In this document: positions 34,951 to 42,890 of the stretch, piece by piece
How positions within the stretch are numbered: position 1 is the stretch's first letter
Layout of the letters: the number at the start of each line of letters is the position of its first letter
Assembly (NCBI GenBank): GCA_934476515.1
Contig: CAKSNZ010000005.1
Span: forward strand, 58,101-122,100
DNA from: an uncultured Ruminococcus sp.
GTDB taxonomy: Bacteria; Bacillota; Clostridia; Oscillospirales; Acutalibacteraceae
DNA: 64,000 nucleotides
Direction: 5' to 3'
Made by a program: the position numbers and the translations under genes
The notes under the pieces: model-generated
What the model was told of the DNA's origin: nothing
Database searches by the model: none
What the model saw: the letters and a program-made list of their open reading frames with translations, nothing else

Positions 34951-35685
34951 ATGTCAAACAAGGATTATAAGTTTGTGGACCATTATTCATTCGATGAGGA
35001 CCTTCTAAAGAAAGCTTTTGCAGAAGCTAGAGAAGTGTACAAAGAACGTGGTTTTATGAGAAAGATGGGCTTTGGTAAAGCACCTGCAATTACAACAGTT
35101 GATATGGCAAAGGCTTGGATGTCAGAAGGTCATCCATTCACTTGTGACCATTCAGAAGAAGTTTGTGCTGAAGCCTTAAAAGTTCTTGAAGCAGCTCGTA
35201 AAGTTGGTGTTCCAATTTTCCACACAACAACAGGTTTTGTTGGTAAAGAACAGTGGGACCTTCCAAGATGGGATGAAAAAATTCCGGTTAGTACACTAGA
35301 TATTAACAGTGATTGGATGGACATTGACCCTAAGCTAAAGCCAAGACCTGAAGAACCTGTTATTCATAAGAAATTTGCTTCTAATTTCTTTGGTACTCAT
35401 TTAGCACAGACACTTAACTACTTAGGTGTTGATACAGTAATTGTTATGGGTGCTACAGCTTGTGCTTGTGTTAGACACACAGTAATGGATTCAACAGGCT
35501 ATGGTTTCAGAACAATCGTTCCTGAAGGAACAGTTGGTGATAGAGTTCCCGGTGTTGTTGAATGGAACCTATTTGATATGGAAGCAAAATTTGCTGATGT
35601 TGTTCCGGTAGATGAGGTTGTTAAGTATCTTGAAGGTATTGACCCATCAGTTTATACTAAACATGCTAGAAAGTTTGACAAATAA
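34951..35685 (+). CDS. Isochorismatase-fold cysteine hydrolase, N-carbamoylsarcosine amidase-like
   Basis: This 244-residue enzyme has the triad Asp51 (TTVDMAKAW), Lys141 (HKKFASNFFGT) and Cys173 (GATACACVRHT), the order of cysteine hydrolases such as N-carbamoylsarcosine amidase. An N-terminal extension (residues 1-42) and GFGKAPAITTVDM-type start also fit that group. Next to HyuA/HyuB, the likely reaction is hydrolysis of the N-carbamoyl product (N-carbamoylsarcosine to sarcosine, CO2 and ammonia). Other ureido or nicotinamide-type substrates cannot be excluded. A close, cysteine-less copy is fused to a sigma factor at 42891. Confidence 0.85.
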   Translation: MSNKDYKFVDHYSFDEDLLKKAFAEAREVYKERGFMRKMGFGKAPAITTVDMAKAWMSEGHPFTCDHSEEVCAEALKVLEAARKVGVPIFHTTTGFVGKEQWDLPRWDEKIPVSTLDINSDWMDIDPKLKPRPEEPVIHKKFASNFFGTHLAQTLNYLGVDTVIVMGATACACVRHTVMDSTGYGFRTIVPEGTVGDRVPGVVEWNLFDMEAKFADVVPVDEVVKYLEGIDPSVYTKHARKFDK

Positions 35686-35712
35686 TAAAAAATTCTTATA
35701 ATATGAAATATT

Positions 35713-35762
35713 AGCAGAGACAATGAGGTTTCTATTTAGAACTTTGTTGCCTCTGCTTTTTT
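35713..35762 (+). terminator. Terminator or attenuator after the hydrolase gene
   Basis: AGCAGAG (35713-35719) and CTCTGCT (35751-35757) form the outer stem of a long hairpin with further partial pairing, followed by six T residues. It lies between the hydrolase and hyuA, so some transcripts may stop here. Confidence 0.7.
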
Positions 35763-35787
35763 GTTTTTGAAATGGAGTGATTGAGTT

Positions 35788-37866
35788 ATGAAGAGAATCG
35801 GCGTTGACGTTGGTGGTACATTTACTGACTTTATCTATGTTGATGATGACGGTAAAATCGAGGTGTACAAAACTTCTACAACACCTCATGACCCATCAAT
35901 CGGTATGATGGAAGGTATTAATGCAGTTTGTGACAAACTTGGAATTGAACATAGCGAAATTGATGAAATATTCCATGGCACAACTATTGCAACAAATATG
36001 GTTCTTGAACATAAAGGTGCAAGAGCCGGTATGATTACAACAAAAGGATATAGAGATATTATCCATATTGCTAGACACAAGAGACCTACTAACTTTTCAA
36101 TTGTAGAAGACATTCCATGGCAGAAATACCCGGTATGTCAGAGAAGAGATAGATATGGTGTAGAAGAAAGAGTTGTTTCTCCTAATGGTGACGAACTTAT
36201 TCCTCTAAATGAAGAAGAAGTAAGACAAGCTGTTAGAAAGATGAAGAAAGATAAAGTGGAAGCTATTGCAGTATGTTTCTTGTTCTCTTTCTTAAATCCT
36301 GCCCATGAACAAAGGGTTAAAGAAATTATTAAGGAAGAATACCCGGAAGTATATATTTCATTAAGCTCTGAAGTTCTCCCTCAGTTTAGAGAATATGAAA
36401 GATTTACTACAACCGGTCTTAATGCATATATCGGACCTACGACTTCACGATATATTAAACAGCTCCGAAAGACTCTTGTTGAACAGGGATATACAGCTAA
36501 TGTGCACCTAATGCAATCATTTGGTGGTGTTGCATCAGCAGAAGCTGCCCAGAAAAAGCCGGTTAATCTTCTTTTATCCGGACCGGTTGGTGGTGTTCTT
36601 GGTGCTATCTGGACAACTAAATTAACAGACATCAACAATGTTATCACTCTTGACATTGGTGGTACATCAGCTGATATTTCTGTTCTTGCTGACCTAAAAC
36701 CAAGTATGAAACACTTGTTAGACACTAAGGTTGGTGGCTATGCTGCTATGGTACCTATGATTGATGTTGGTACAATCGGTGCCGGTGGTGGTTCAATGGC
36801 ATATATTGATGAAGGTGGATTCTTTAGAGTAGGTCCACAATCAGCAGGTGCTGTACCGGGTCCGGCTTGTTATAATCGTGGTGGTGAAGAACCAACAGTT
36901 TCTGATGCCAATATTATCCTTGGCAGATTAGGTACAAAGCTACTTGGTGGTAGAATGGAAATCAAGCCTGAACTGGCTGAAAAAGCTATTATGAGCCGTA
37001 TCGGTGAACCACTGGACAAAAGCCTTGATGAGGCTGCACTTGGTATTATTGATATTATGAACAATAATATGATTCAAGAAATTGAAAAGGAAAGTGTTCG
37101 TAGAGGTTTTGACCCAAGAGAATTTGCTCTATTTGCTTGTGGTGGTGCAGGTTCACTTCATGCCTGTAGTGTAGCCAGAGAGCTTGGTATGAAACAGGTT
37201 GTTGTACCTCTAAACCCAGGTGCTTTGTGTGCAGTTGGTCTTGTTAATACTGATTTGATGTATGACTTCTCTAAGACAGAAATGCAACTTGCATCAAATG
37301 TTGATTTAGAATCACTAAAGAAAGACTATGCTTCCCTTGAAAAGAAAGCTCACGATAGACTTATTGAAGATAATATGTCTGAAGACGAAATTGTTATTCA
37401 GAGAGTTGCTGACTGTAGATATGAAGGTCAAGGTTATGAAATGCGTGTACCTGTTATCGGTGGTGAAGTAACAGAAGAAACAATTGAAAAAATGAAAGAA
37501 TCTTTCCATATTGCCCACAAAAAGCAGTTTGGTCGTTCATATAGACAGGTTGATATTGAAATTGTTAATATCCGTGTAATTGGTACAGGTGAAATCGAAG
37601 ACCTAGAACCAATTAAAATTCAGAAGAGTTCCGGCAATATTGAAGATGCAGTTGTTGACGAAAGAATGGTTACATTCAAGGTTGACGAAAAGCCGGTTAA
37701 AATGTCAACTAAGGTTTATGACAGAACAAAGTTTGGTGCCGGTGATGTTATTAACGGTCCGGCTATTATCAATCAGATGGATACAACTATTGTTGTTGAA
37801 CCGGGCTGTGTAGGTCGTGTAAACGATTACGGTATTATTGTTATTGATATTAATGTTGAAGAATAA
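35788..37866 (+). CDS. hyuA: Hydantoinase/oxoprolinase subunit A (ATP-dependent)
   Basis: This 692-residue protein has the Hydant_A_N start MKRIGVDVGGTFTDFIYVDD (actin-like ATP fold), HGTTIATNMVLEHKGA, and TLDIGGTSADIS and GGGSMAYIDEGG in the hydantoinase A core. With HyuB it forms an ATP-hydrolysing ring-opening amidohydrolase (N-methylhydantoinase, oxoprolinase or acetone-carboxylase relatives). The adjacent carbamoyl amidase favours N-methylhydantoin or hydantoin as substrate. It starts 102 bp after the amidase gene behind a terminator-like hairpin. Confidence 0.92.
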   Translation: MKRIGVDVGGTFTDFIYVDDDGKIEVYKTSTTPHDPSIGMMEGINAVCDKLGIEHSEIDEIFHGTTIATNMVLEHKGARAGMITTKGYRDIIHIARHKRPTNFSIVEDIPWQKYPVCQRRDRYGVEERVVSPNGDELIPLNEEEVRQAVRKMKKDKVEAIAVCFLFSFLNPAHEQRVKEIIKEEYPEVYISLSSEVLPQFREYERFTTTGLNAYIGPTTSRYIKQLRKTLVEQGYTANVHLMQSFGGVASAEAAQKKPVNLLLSGPVGGVLGAIWTTKLTDINNVITLDIGGTSADISVLADLKPSMKHLLDTKVGGYAAMVPMIDVGTIGAGGGSMAYIDEGGFFRVGPQSAGAVPGPACYNRGGEEPTVSDANIILGRLGTKLLGGRMEIKPELAEKAIMSRIGEPLDKSLDEAALGIIDIMNNNMIQEIEKESVRRGFDPREFALFACGGAGSLHACSVARELGMKQVVVPLNPGALCAVGLVNTDLMYDFSKTEMQLASNVDLESLKKDYASLEKKAHDRLIEDNMSEDEIVIQRVADCRYEGQGYEMRVPVIGGEVTEETIEKMKESFHIAHKKQFGRSYRQVDIEIVNIRVIGTGEIEDLEPIKIQKSSGNIEDAVVDERMVTFKVDEKPVKMSTKVYDRTKFGAGDVINGPAIINQMDTTIVVEPGCVGRVNDYGIIVIDINVEE

Positions 37867-37899
37867 GCATTGATAAATAACAGGAAAGGAAGATTTTTT

Positions 37900-39681
37900 A
37901 TGAAAAATGTTATTGAAGGTTTAAATATTCCTAGAGTAAAAGTTGATCCGGTTACTTTGCAGGTTCTTGGTGGTTCATTTAAGATGATTGCACAGGAAAT
38001 GGGTATGGTTCTATATAGAATGTCATATTCAAGTATCATTCGTGAATCAGAAGATATTGGTGCAGGTATTGTTGATACAGTTGGTCGTCAGCTTTGTGAA
38101 AGTGAAAGTACACCAATGCATGTTGGTTCAATCGGTGGTAATGTTAAAGGTATCTTAACAAGATGGAAACTTGAAGATATTCATGAAGGTGATATTTTCA
38201 TCCATAACCACCCATTCCATGGTACTTCTCATTCACCTGATATTCATATTTGTATTCCTATTTTCTATAAAGGAAAATTAATCAGTTTCTCTTGTGTTCA
38301 GGCTCACTTGCTTGATAATGGTTCTCATACACCGGGTATGGATGTATTTGCCAGAGATGTATATGCTGAAACAAGAATTTATTATGGCTTAAAGCTATAT
38401 GAAAAGGGCAAGAGAAATGACCAGTTATGGCAGATGATTCTTGATAATGTTCGTACTCCGTCAATGAACGAAAACGACTTAAAGGCTATGATTGCTTCTG
38501 CTAAACACGGTATTAAACGTTTTACAGAACTACTTGATAAATATAGTGTAGAAGTTGTATTTTCTGCTATTGAAGATTGGATGGATTATTCCGAGAGAAT
38601 GTTGCGTAGTGCAATTAGCAAAGTACCTGATGGCACATATTATGCAGAAGGTTGGTTGGATAATGACGGTAAGCATCTTGATAAAATGCTTAAAGTTTGT
38701 ACAACAACTACTATCAAGGGTGACTCAGTAACAATCGACCTAACAGGTAGTGCAGATGAAGTTTATACAGCATTTAACGCATCTTTTGAAGGTACAACAA
38801 AAACTTCAATTAACTACATTATGCATGCACTGTTCCTTGATGATGATATTTATGAACAGTACATTCCTCAGAATGATGGTATGGCTAGACCTGTAACAAT
38901 TATTGCTCCTAAGGGTTGTATCTTTAATCCTAACTTTCCAAGAGCAAGTTTCTCAAGATTTAACCAAGCTAATTTACTTGCTGACTGTGTAATGCGTTCA
39001 TTAGCAGGTGTTATGCCGGAAAGAGTTTCAGCCGGTACATCAGCACATATTCACTTTGTAAGTTACAACGGCTTTAATAAGTCTAAAGGTGAATATTGGG
39101 TTTATCTTGAAGTTGATGAAGGTTCATATGGTGGTCGTTATGGCAAAGATGCCATTGACTCATGTGATGCACTTGTAGCCAATACAAGAAATGTTCCTAT
39201 TGAGGAAATTGAGTGGCACTATCCACTAAGAGTTGAAAGATATGAACTAAACCCTGCAAAGGTTGCACCCGGTAAGTGGAGAGGTGGTCTTGGTATCGTA
39301 AGAGAAACAAGATTTTTACAAGAAGGTACAGTTACTTGTGAAGGTGACCGTCACAAAGAAGCTCCTAAGGGTATCTTTGGTGGTTATGATGGTACATCAG
39401 CAAGTATGACTAAGAACCCTGATTCAGATAATCCTAAGTCATTGGAATCAAAACTATCTGATGAAGAATTTGCAGCCAACGATGTTTTGCAGATTTGTAC
39501 TCCTTGTGGTGGTGGCTACGGCAACCCACTTGAAAGAGATCCTGAAATGGTGCTTGGAGATGTTCTTGACGACTTTACAACAGTAGAGGATGCTGAAAAA
39601 TCTTATGGTGTTGTAATTGATGCATCTACAATGACAGTTGATGTTGAAAAAACAACAGCTCTAAGAAACTCAATGAAATAA
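37900..39681 (+). CDS. hyuB: Hydantoinase/oxoprolinase subunit B
   Basis: This 593-residue protein belongs to the Hydantoinase_B family. The ATG at 37900 follows AGGAAAGGAAG and gives MKNVIEGLNIPRVKVDPVTLQVLGG; the longer frame has no ribosome-binding site. DIFIHNHPFHGTSHSPDIHICIP and CGGGYGNPLERDPE are typical. It works with HyuA in ATP-dependent opening of a cyclic ureide or lactam. It lies 33 bp after hyuA. Confidence 0.92.
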   Translation: MKNVIEGLNIPRVKVDPVTLQVLGGSFKMIAQEMGMVLYRMSYSSIIRESEDIGAGIVDTVGRQLCESESTPMHVGSIGGNVKGILTRWKLEDIHEGDIFIHNHPFHGTSHSPDIHICIPIFYKGKLISFSCVQAHLLDNGSHTPGMDVFARDVYAETRIYYGLKLYEKGKRNDQLWQMILDNVRTPSMNENDLKAMIASAKHGIKRFTELLDKYSVEVVFSAIEDWMDYSERMLRSAISKVPDGTYYAEGWLDNDGKHLDKMLKVCTTTTIKGDSVTIDLTGSADEVYTAFNASFEGTTKTSINYIMHALFLDDDIYEQYIPQNDGMARPVTIIAPKGCIFNPNFPRASFSRFNQANLLADCVMRSLAGVMPERVSAGTSAHIHFVSYNGFNKSKGEYWVYLEVDEGSYGGRYGKDAIDSCDALVANTRNVPIEEIEWHYPLRVERYELNPAKVAPGKWRGGLGIVRETRFLQEGTVTCEGDRHKEAPKGIFGGYDGTSASMTKNPDSDNPKSLESKLSDEEFAANDVLQICTPCGGGYGNPLERDPEMVLGDVLDDFTTVEDAEKSYGVVIDASTMTVDVEKTTALRNSMK

Positions 39682-39689
39682 TTTTTATG

Positions 39690-39729
39690 AACAAGGGTGT
39701 TTACATTGGTATTCACCCTTGTTTTTGTT
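39690..39729 (+). terminator. Hairpin terminator between hyuB and the permease gene
   Basis: AACAAGGGTG (39690-39699) and CACCCTTGTT (39714-39723) form a 10-bp stem followed by TTTGTTT, ending only about 20 bp before the permease ATG. It may attenuate readthrough so that the transporter is made in lower amounts than HyuAB. Confidence 0.8.
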
Positions 39730-39747
39730 TATTGGGGAGTGAGAGAA

Positions 39748-41919
39748 ATGTCAAAGGAAAGAGAAAAAGTAAAAGAAATGGGAAAGTCTTCTCTTATTTC
39801 TGAAGATATACTTCCAATAACTTCTAGCAAAAGAACCTTAGGTGGACTTGGTTTTGCTAATATTTGGATTGGTATGGCAATTGTAATTTCAGTTTTCAGT
39901 TTTGGTGCTAGTGGTATTGATGGAATGAATATTTGGGGTGTTATGTCTGCTACATTAGTAGCGAATATAATCATTGCAGTAGTTGGTAGCTTAACCGGTG
40001 ATATTGGTGTTGAACATGGTATTTCCTTTGCTATTTATCTAAGAGCCCCATTTGGTACAGTTGGTGTTCATCTACCGGCAATTGCAAGAGGTATTGTTGC
40101 TTCTTGTTGGTTTGGTATTAACACCTACATTGGTTCAACAGCAATTAACTACTTTACACTTGCTCTGTTTGGAATAGACAACTGGTTCTTGTGGTTTATT
40201 ATTTTTGCAATAGTTCAGATTGGTAACACAATGCTTGGCCTAAAAGGTATTGATAAGTTTGCATCATTTGCAGCACCTTGTATTATTCTAATTACTTGTT
40301 GGATGTTCTATAAGGTCAACAACATTGCAGTAATTAACAATGTTTCAATCTTTGGTTATAAGCCTCCACACCCATCAGCAACTTGTTGGATTACAACAAT
40401 GTGTGCCAATATCGGTATGTGGGCAGCACTTGCAGCTGATATTCCAAACTTTACACGAAGTCTAAAATCCACTATGGGTGAGCGAAATTGGCTAAAGCGT
40501 AACCGTAATAACTGGATTCCACAGTTTGCAACCTTACCTATTATTGAAACTTTTATTGCAGCTATTGGTGCTATTTCCTACCTAACAACAGGCAACTGGA
40601 ACCCTGTAGAAGTTATTCAGTCACAAGCTAAAGGTGTAACACTTATTATCTTACTAGTAATGGTTATCTTAGCACAGTGGTCAACTAATACAGCAGCTAA
40701 CCTAGTACCACCGGCAATGTGCTTTACAAATGCCGGAGCAAAGTGGAACTTACCATATAAAGTAGCAGTATTAATTGCAGGTTTAATCGGTGTTTGTGTA
40801 ATGCCTTGGGAAATCTTAGATCAGCTTTATACTTACCTAGGTTACTTTGGTTCATTCCTATCAGCCTTAGCAGGTATTATGCTTTGTGATTATTATGTAA
40901 TTCGTCACAGAAGATTAAATGTACTTGATATGTTTAAGTCAGATGGTCAGTATCGTTACCACAAAGGTTTCAATATTGCAGGCCTTATAGCTTGGATAGC
41001 AGGTACAATAATAGCAAATGTATTTTCTGACTATGGTTATTTGTTTGGACTACCAACAGGTTTCTTAGTTTATTTACTGCTAATGAAAACTTGGTATCTA
41101 AAGAAATTCCCTCAAGCTGAAGTTACTTCCGATTATTCAGAAGAATTTCTTGGAATGTCAGTAGGTCACGATTGGGTAGTACCGGGTTACGAAAAGTTTG
41201 CCGGTGTTATTCCTGATATTGATTCTTCTTTGGTAGAAAATGTAAATGTTTCTTCTTATCATGGTGGTAAAGATTACGAAAATGCTACAGGTCATAAACT
41301 TGTAATTACATTTGGTAGAGAATATGGCAGTAGAGGTAAAGATTTTGCAGCTTTACTTGCTAAACGGCTGGATATACCCTATTACGATGAAGATATGATT
41401 AAACTTGCAGCACAAAAACTTAATGTTTCCGAAACTGTTTTAGCAGAGGAAGAAGAAACACCTCGTAGCGAACTTAAGACAGCTCTTACAAAAGGTGGTA
41501 TGTTTGCAGCTAAAGAATATGAAGGTTCAAATGTAGATAAAATGTTTATGGTACAGTCCCAGATTATTTTGGAATTGGCTAAGAAATCACCTTGTATTAT
41601 TGTTGGCAGATGTTCAAACTATGTTCTTGAAAATGCCAAGATACCAACAATAGATGTGTTTGTTGCAGCAAATCTTGAAGACAGAATCAAGAATATAATG
41701 AAACGAAAGCACTTGTCCCATGAAAAGGCAAAGAACCACTTAATCAAAAAGGAAAAGTGCAGAGAATCATATTTCAATTACTATACTTCCTATGAATGGG
41801 GTAAACCTCAGTATTATGACTTGTGTGTAAATACAAGTAGTATGGACTTAGATGATTTGGTTGATCATGTAGAATCCTATATTAATACGAATATAAGTAA
41901 TCATATTGGAAAAAAGTAA
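39748..41919 (+). CDS. NCS1-type permease fused to a cytidylate kinase-like domain
   Basis: This is a 723-residue protein. Residues about 30-465 form an NCS1 (cytosine/hydantoin/allantoin) transporter with about 12 membrane helices; NIGMWAALAADIPNFTRS and QWSTNTAANLVPPAMCF are family landmarks. After a roughly 50-residue linker, residues about 515-720 match the cytidylate kinase-like (PF13189-type) family: VITFGREYGSRGKDFAALLAKRL, LDIPYYDEDMI and IIVGRCSNYVLE. The start chosen is ATG 39748 behind GGGGAGTGAG. The context suggests uptake of N-methylhydantoin or a related ureide. The kinase-like tail could phosphorylate a substrate or sense nucleotides; neither is shown. The fusion is continuous in one frame. 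Confidence 0.87.
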   Translation: MSKEREKVKEMGKSSLISEDILPITSSKRTLGGLGFANIWIGMAIVISVFSFGASGIDGMNIWGVMSATLVANIIIAVVGSLTGDIGVEHGISFAIYLRAPFGTVGVHLPAIARGIVASCWFGINTYIGSTAINYFTLALFGIDNWFLWFIIFAIVQIGNTMLGLKGIDKFASFAAPCIILITCWMFYKVNNIAVINNVSIFGYKPPHPSATCWITTMCANIGMWAALAADIPNFTRSLKSTMGERNWLKRNRNNWIPQFATLPIIETFIAAIGAISYLTTGNWNPVEVIQSQAKGVTLIILLVMVILAQWSTNTAANLVPPAMCFTNAGAKWNLPYKVAVLIAGLIGVCVMPWEILDQLYTYLGYFGSFLSALAGIMLCDYYVIRHRRLNVLDMFKSDGQYRYHKGFNIAGLIAWIAGTIIANVFSDYGYLFGLPTGFLVYLLLMKTWYLKKFPQAEVTSDYSEEFLGMSVGHDWVVPGYEKFAGVIPDIDSSLVENVNVSSYHGGKDYENATGHKLVITFGREYGSRGKDFAALLAKRLDIPYYDEDMIKLAAQKLNVSETVLAEEEETPRSELKTALTKGGMFAAKEYEGSNVDKMFMVQSQIILELAKKSPCIIVGRCSNYVLENAKIPTIDVFVAANLEDRIKNIMKRKHLSHEKAKNHLIKKEKCRESYFNYYTSYEWGKPQYYDLCVNTSSMDLDDLVDHVESYINTNISNHIGKK

Positions 41920-41921
41920 TA

Positions 41922-41975
41922 GATATAAAGGCTAAGGAGAATTTTCTATAGGAAGGTTCTCCTTATAGCCATATC
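41922..41975. promoter_or_regulatory. Long imperfect inverted repeat before the EamA gene
   Basis: GATATAAAGGCTAAGGAGAA (41922-41941) is largely complementary to 41957-41975, with a small bulge. It has no T-run after it, so it is not a typical terminator. It could be an RNA processing site or an operator between the permease and the EamA-sigma pair. Confidence 0.45.
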
Positions 41976-42004
41976 ATAAATAAAATGAAAATAGAGGAAT
42001 TATT

Positions 42005-42877
42005 ATGAGTTCAATTTTTATAATTATTGCAGGTATATTGTGGGGTATAATCTCAGTATTTGTCACATCTCTAAAGTCAATAGGTTTTTCTTCAATGGAA
42101 GTAGTAGCCCTAAGAGTTATCTTTTCAGCAATTATTTTATTAATATACCTACTTGTTATTGATAGAAGTAAATTGAAAATAAAGCTAAAGGATATACCTC
42201 TATTTTGTGGTACAGGTATTTGCAGTATAGTATTCTTTAATTTTTGTTATTTTCAGTCAATAGAAATTATTGGTGGTGCAGCAATTCCGGCATTGTTGCT
42301 TTATACTGCTCCTATATTTGTTATGTTTATGTCACTGTTTTTATTTAAAGAAAATATAACAGTAAAGAAAGTTATTTCACTTTTAGTAACTATTCTTGGA
42401 ATGTGTTTTTTGACAGGTGTGTTTTCCGGTAAAGAAACCATTACATTAGAAGGTTTTTTGTATGGTTTAGGTGCAGGTTTTGGTTATGCACTTTACAGTA
42501 TTTTCGGAAAGTTCTTATTGAAAAAATATGACTCTATGACTATTACAACATATACATTTGTTGTAGCATCTGTAGCAGTAATTCCGTTTTCAGGAATAAT
42601 TAAAGACTATAATTTAATGCTAAATACAGAAAGCCTTCTGTGGTCACTGGGTCTAGCTTTAGTATGTACAATTTTACCTTTTATTTTATATACAAAAGGC
42701 CTACTGAAGATTGAGGCAGGTAAAGCATCTATCCTTGCAACAGTAGAACCATTTGTAGCTGCAATAATTGGTGTAACAGTATTTAGCGAAAGTATAACGG
42801 TAGAAAAAATTATAGGTATGGTTTTAATTTTATTTGCAATCATACTTTTAAATATAAATATAAAAAAAGCAAAGTAA
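42005..42877 (+). CDS. EamA/DMT family transporter
   Basis: This 290-residue protein has ten predicted membrane helices in two EamA repeats (IIAGILWGIISVFVTSL at the start and LYGLGAGFGYALYSIFGKF for the second). ATVEPFVAAIIGV is the conserved DMT segment near the end. It may export a product of the locus or take up a metabolite; no direct substrate cue exists. The sigma-fusion gene follows after 13 bp with a good GGAGGT site, so the two are co-expressed. Confidence 0.9.
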   Translation: MSSIFIIIAGILWGIISVFVTSLKSIGFSSMEVVALRVIFSAIILLIYLLVIDRSKLKIKLKDIPLFCGTGICSIVFFNFCYFQSIEIIGGAAIPALLLYTAPIFVMFMSLFLFKENITVKKVISLLVTILGMCFLTGVFSGKETITLEGFLYGLGAGFGYALYSIFGKFLLKKYDSMTITTYTFVVASVAVIPFSGIIKDYNLMLNTESLLWSLGLALVCTILPFILYTKGLLKIEAGKASILATVEPFVAAIIGVTVFSESITVEKIIGMVLILFAIILLNINIKKAK

Positions 42878-42890
42878 TGGAGGTATTTGT

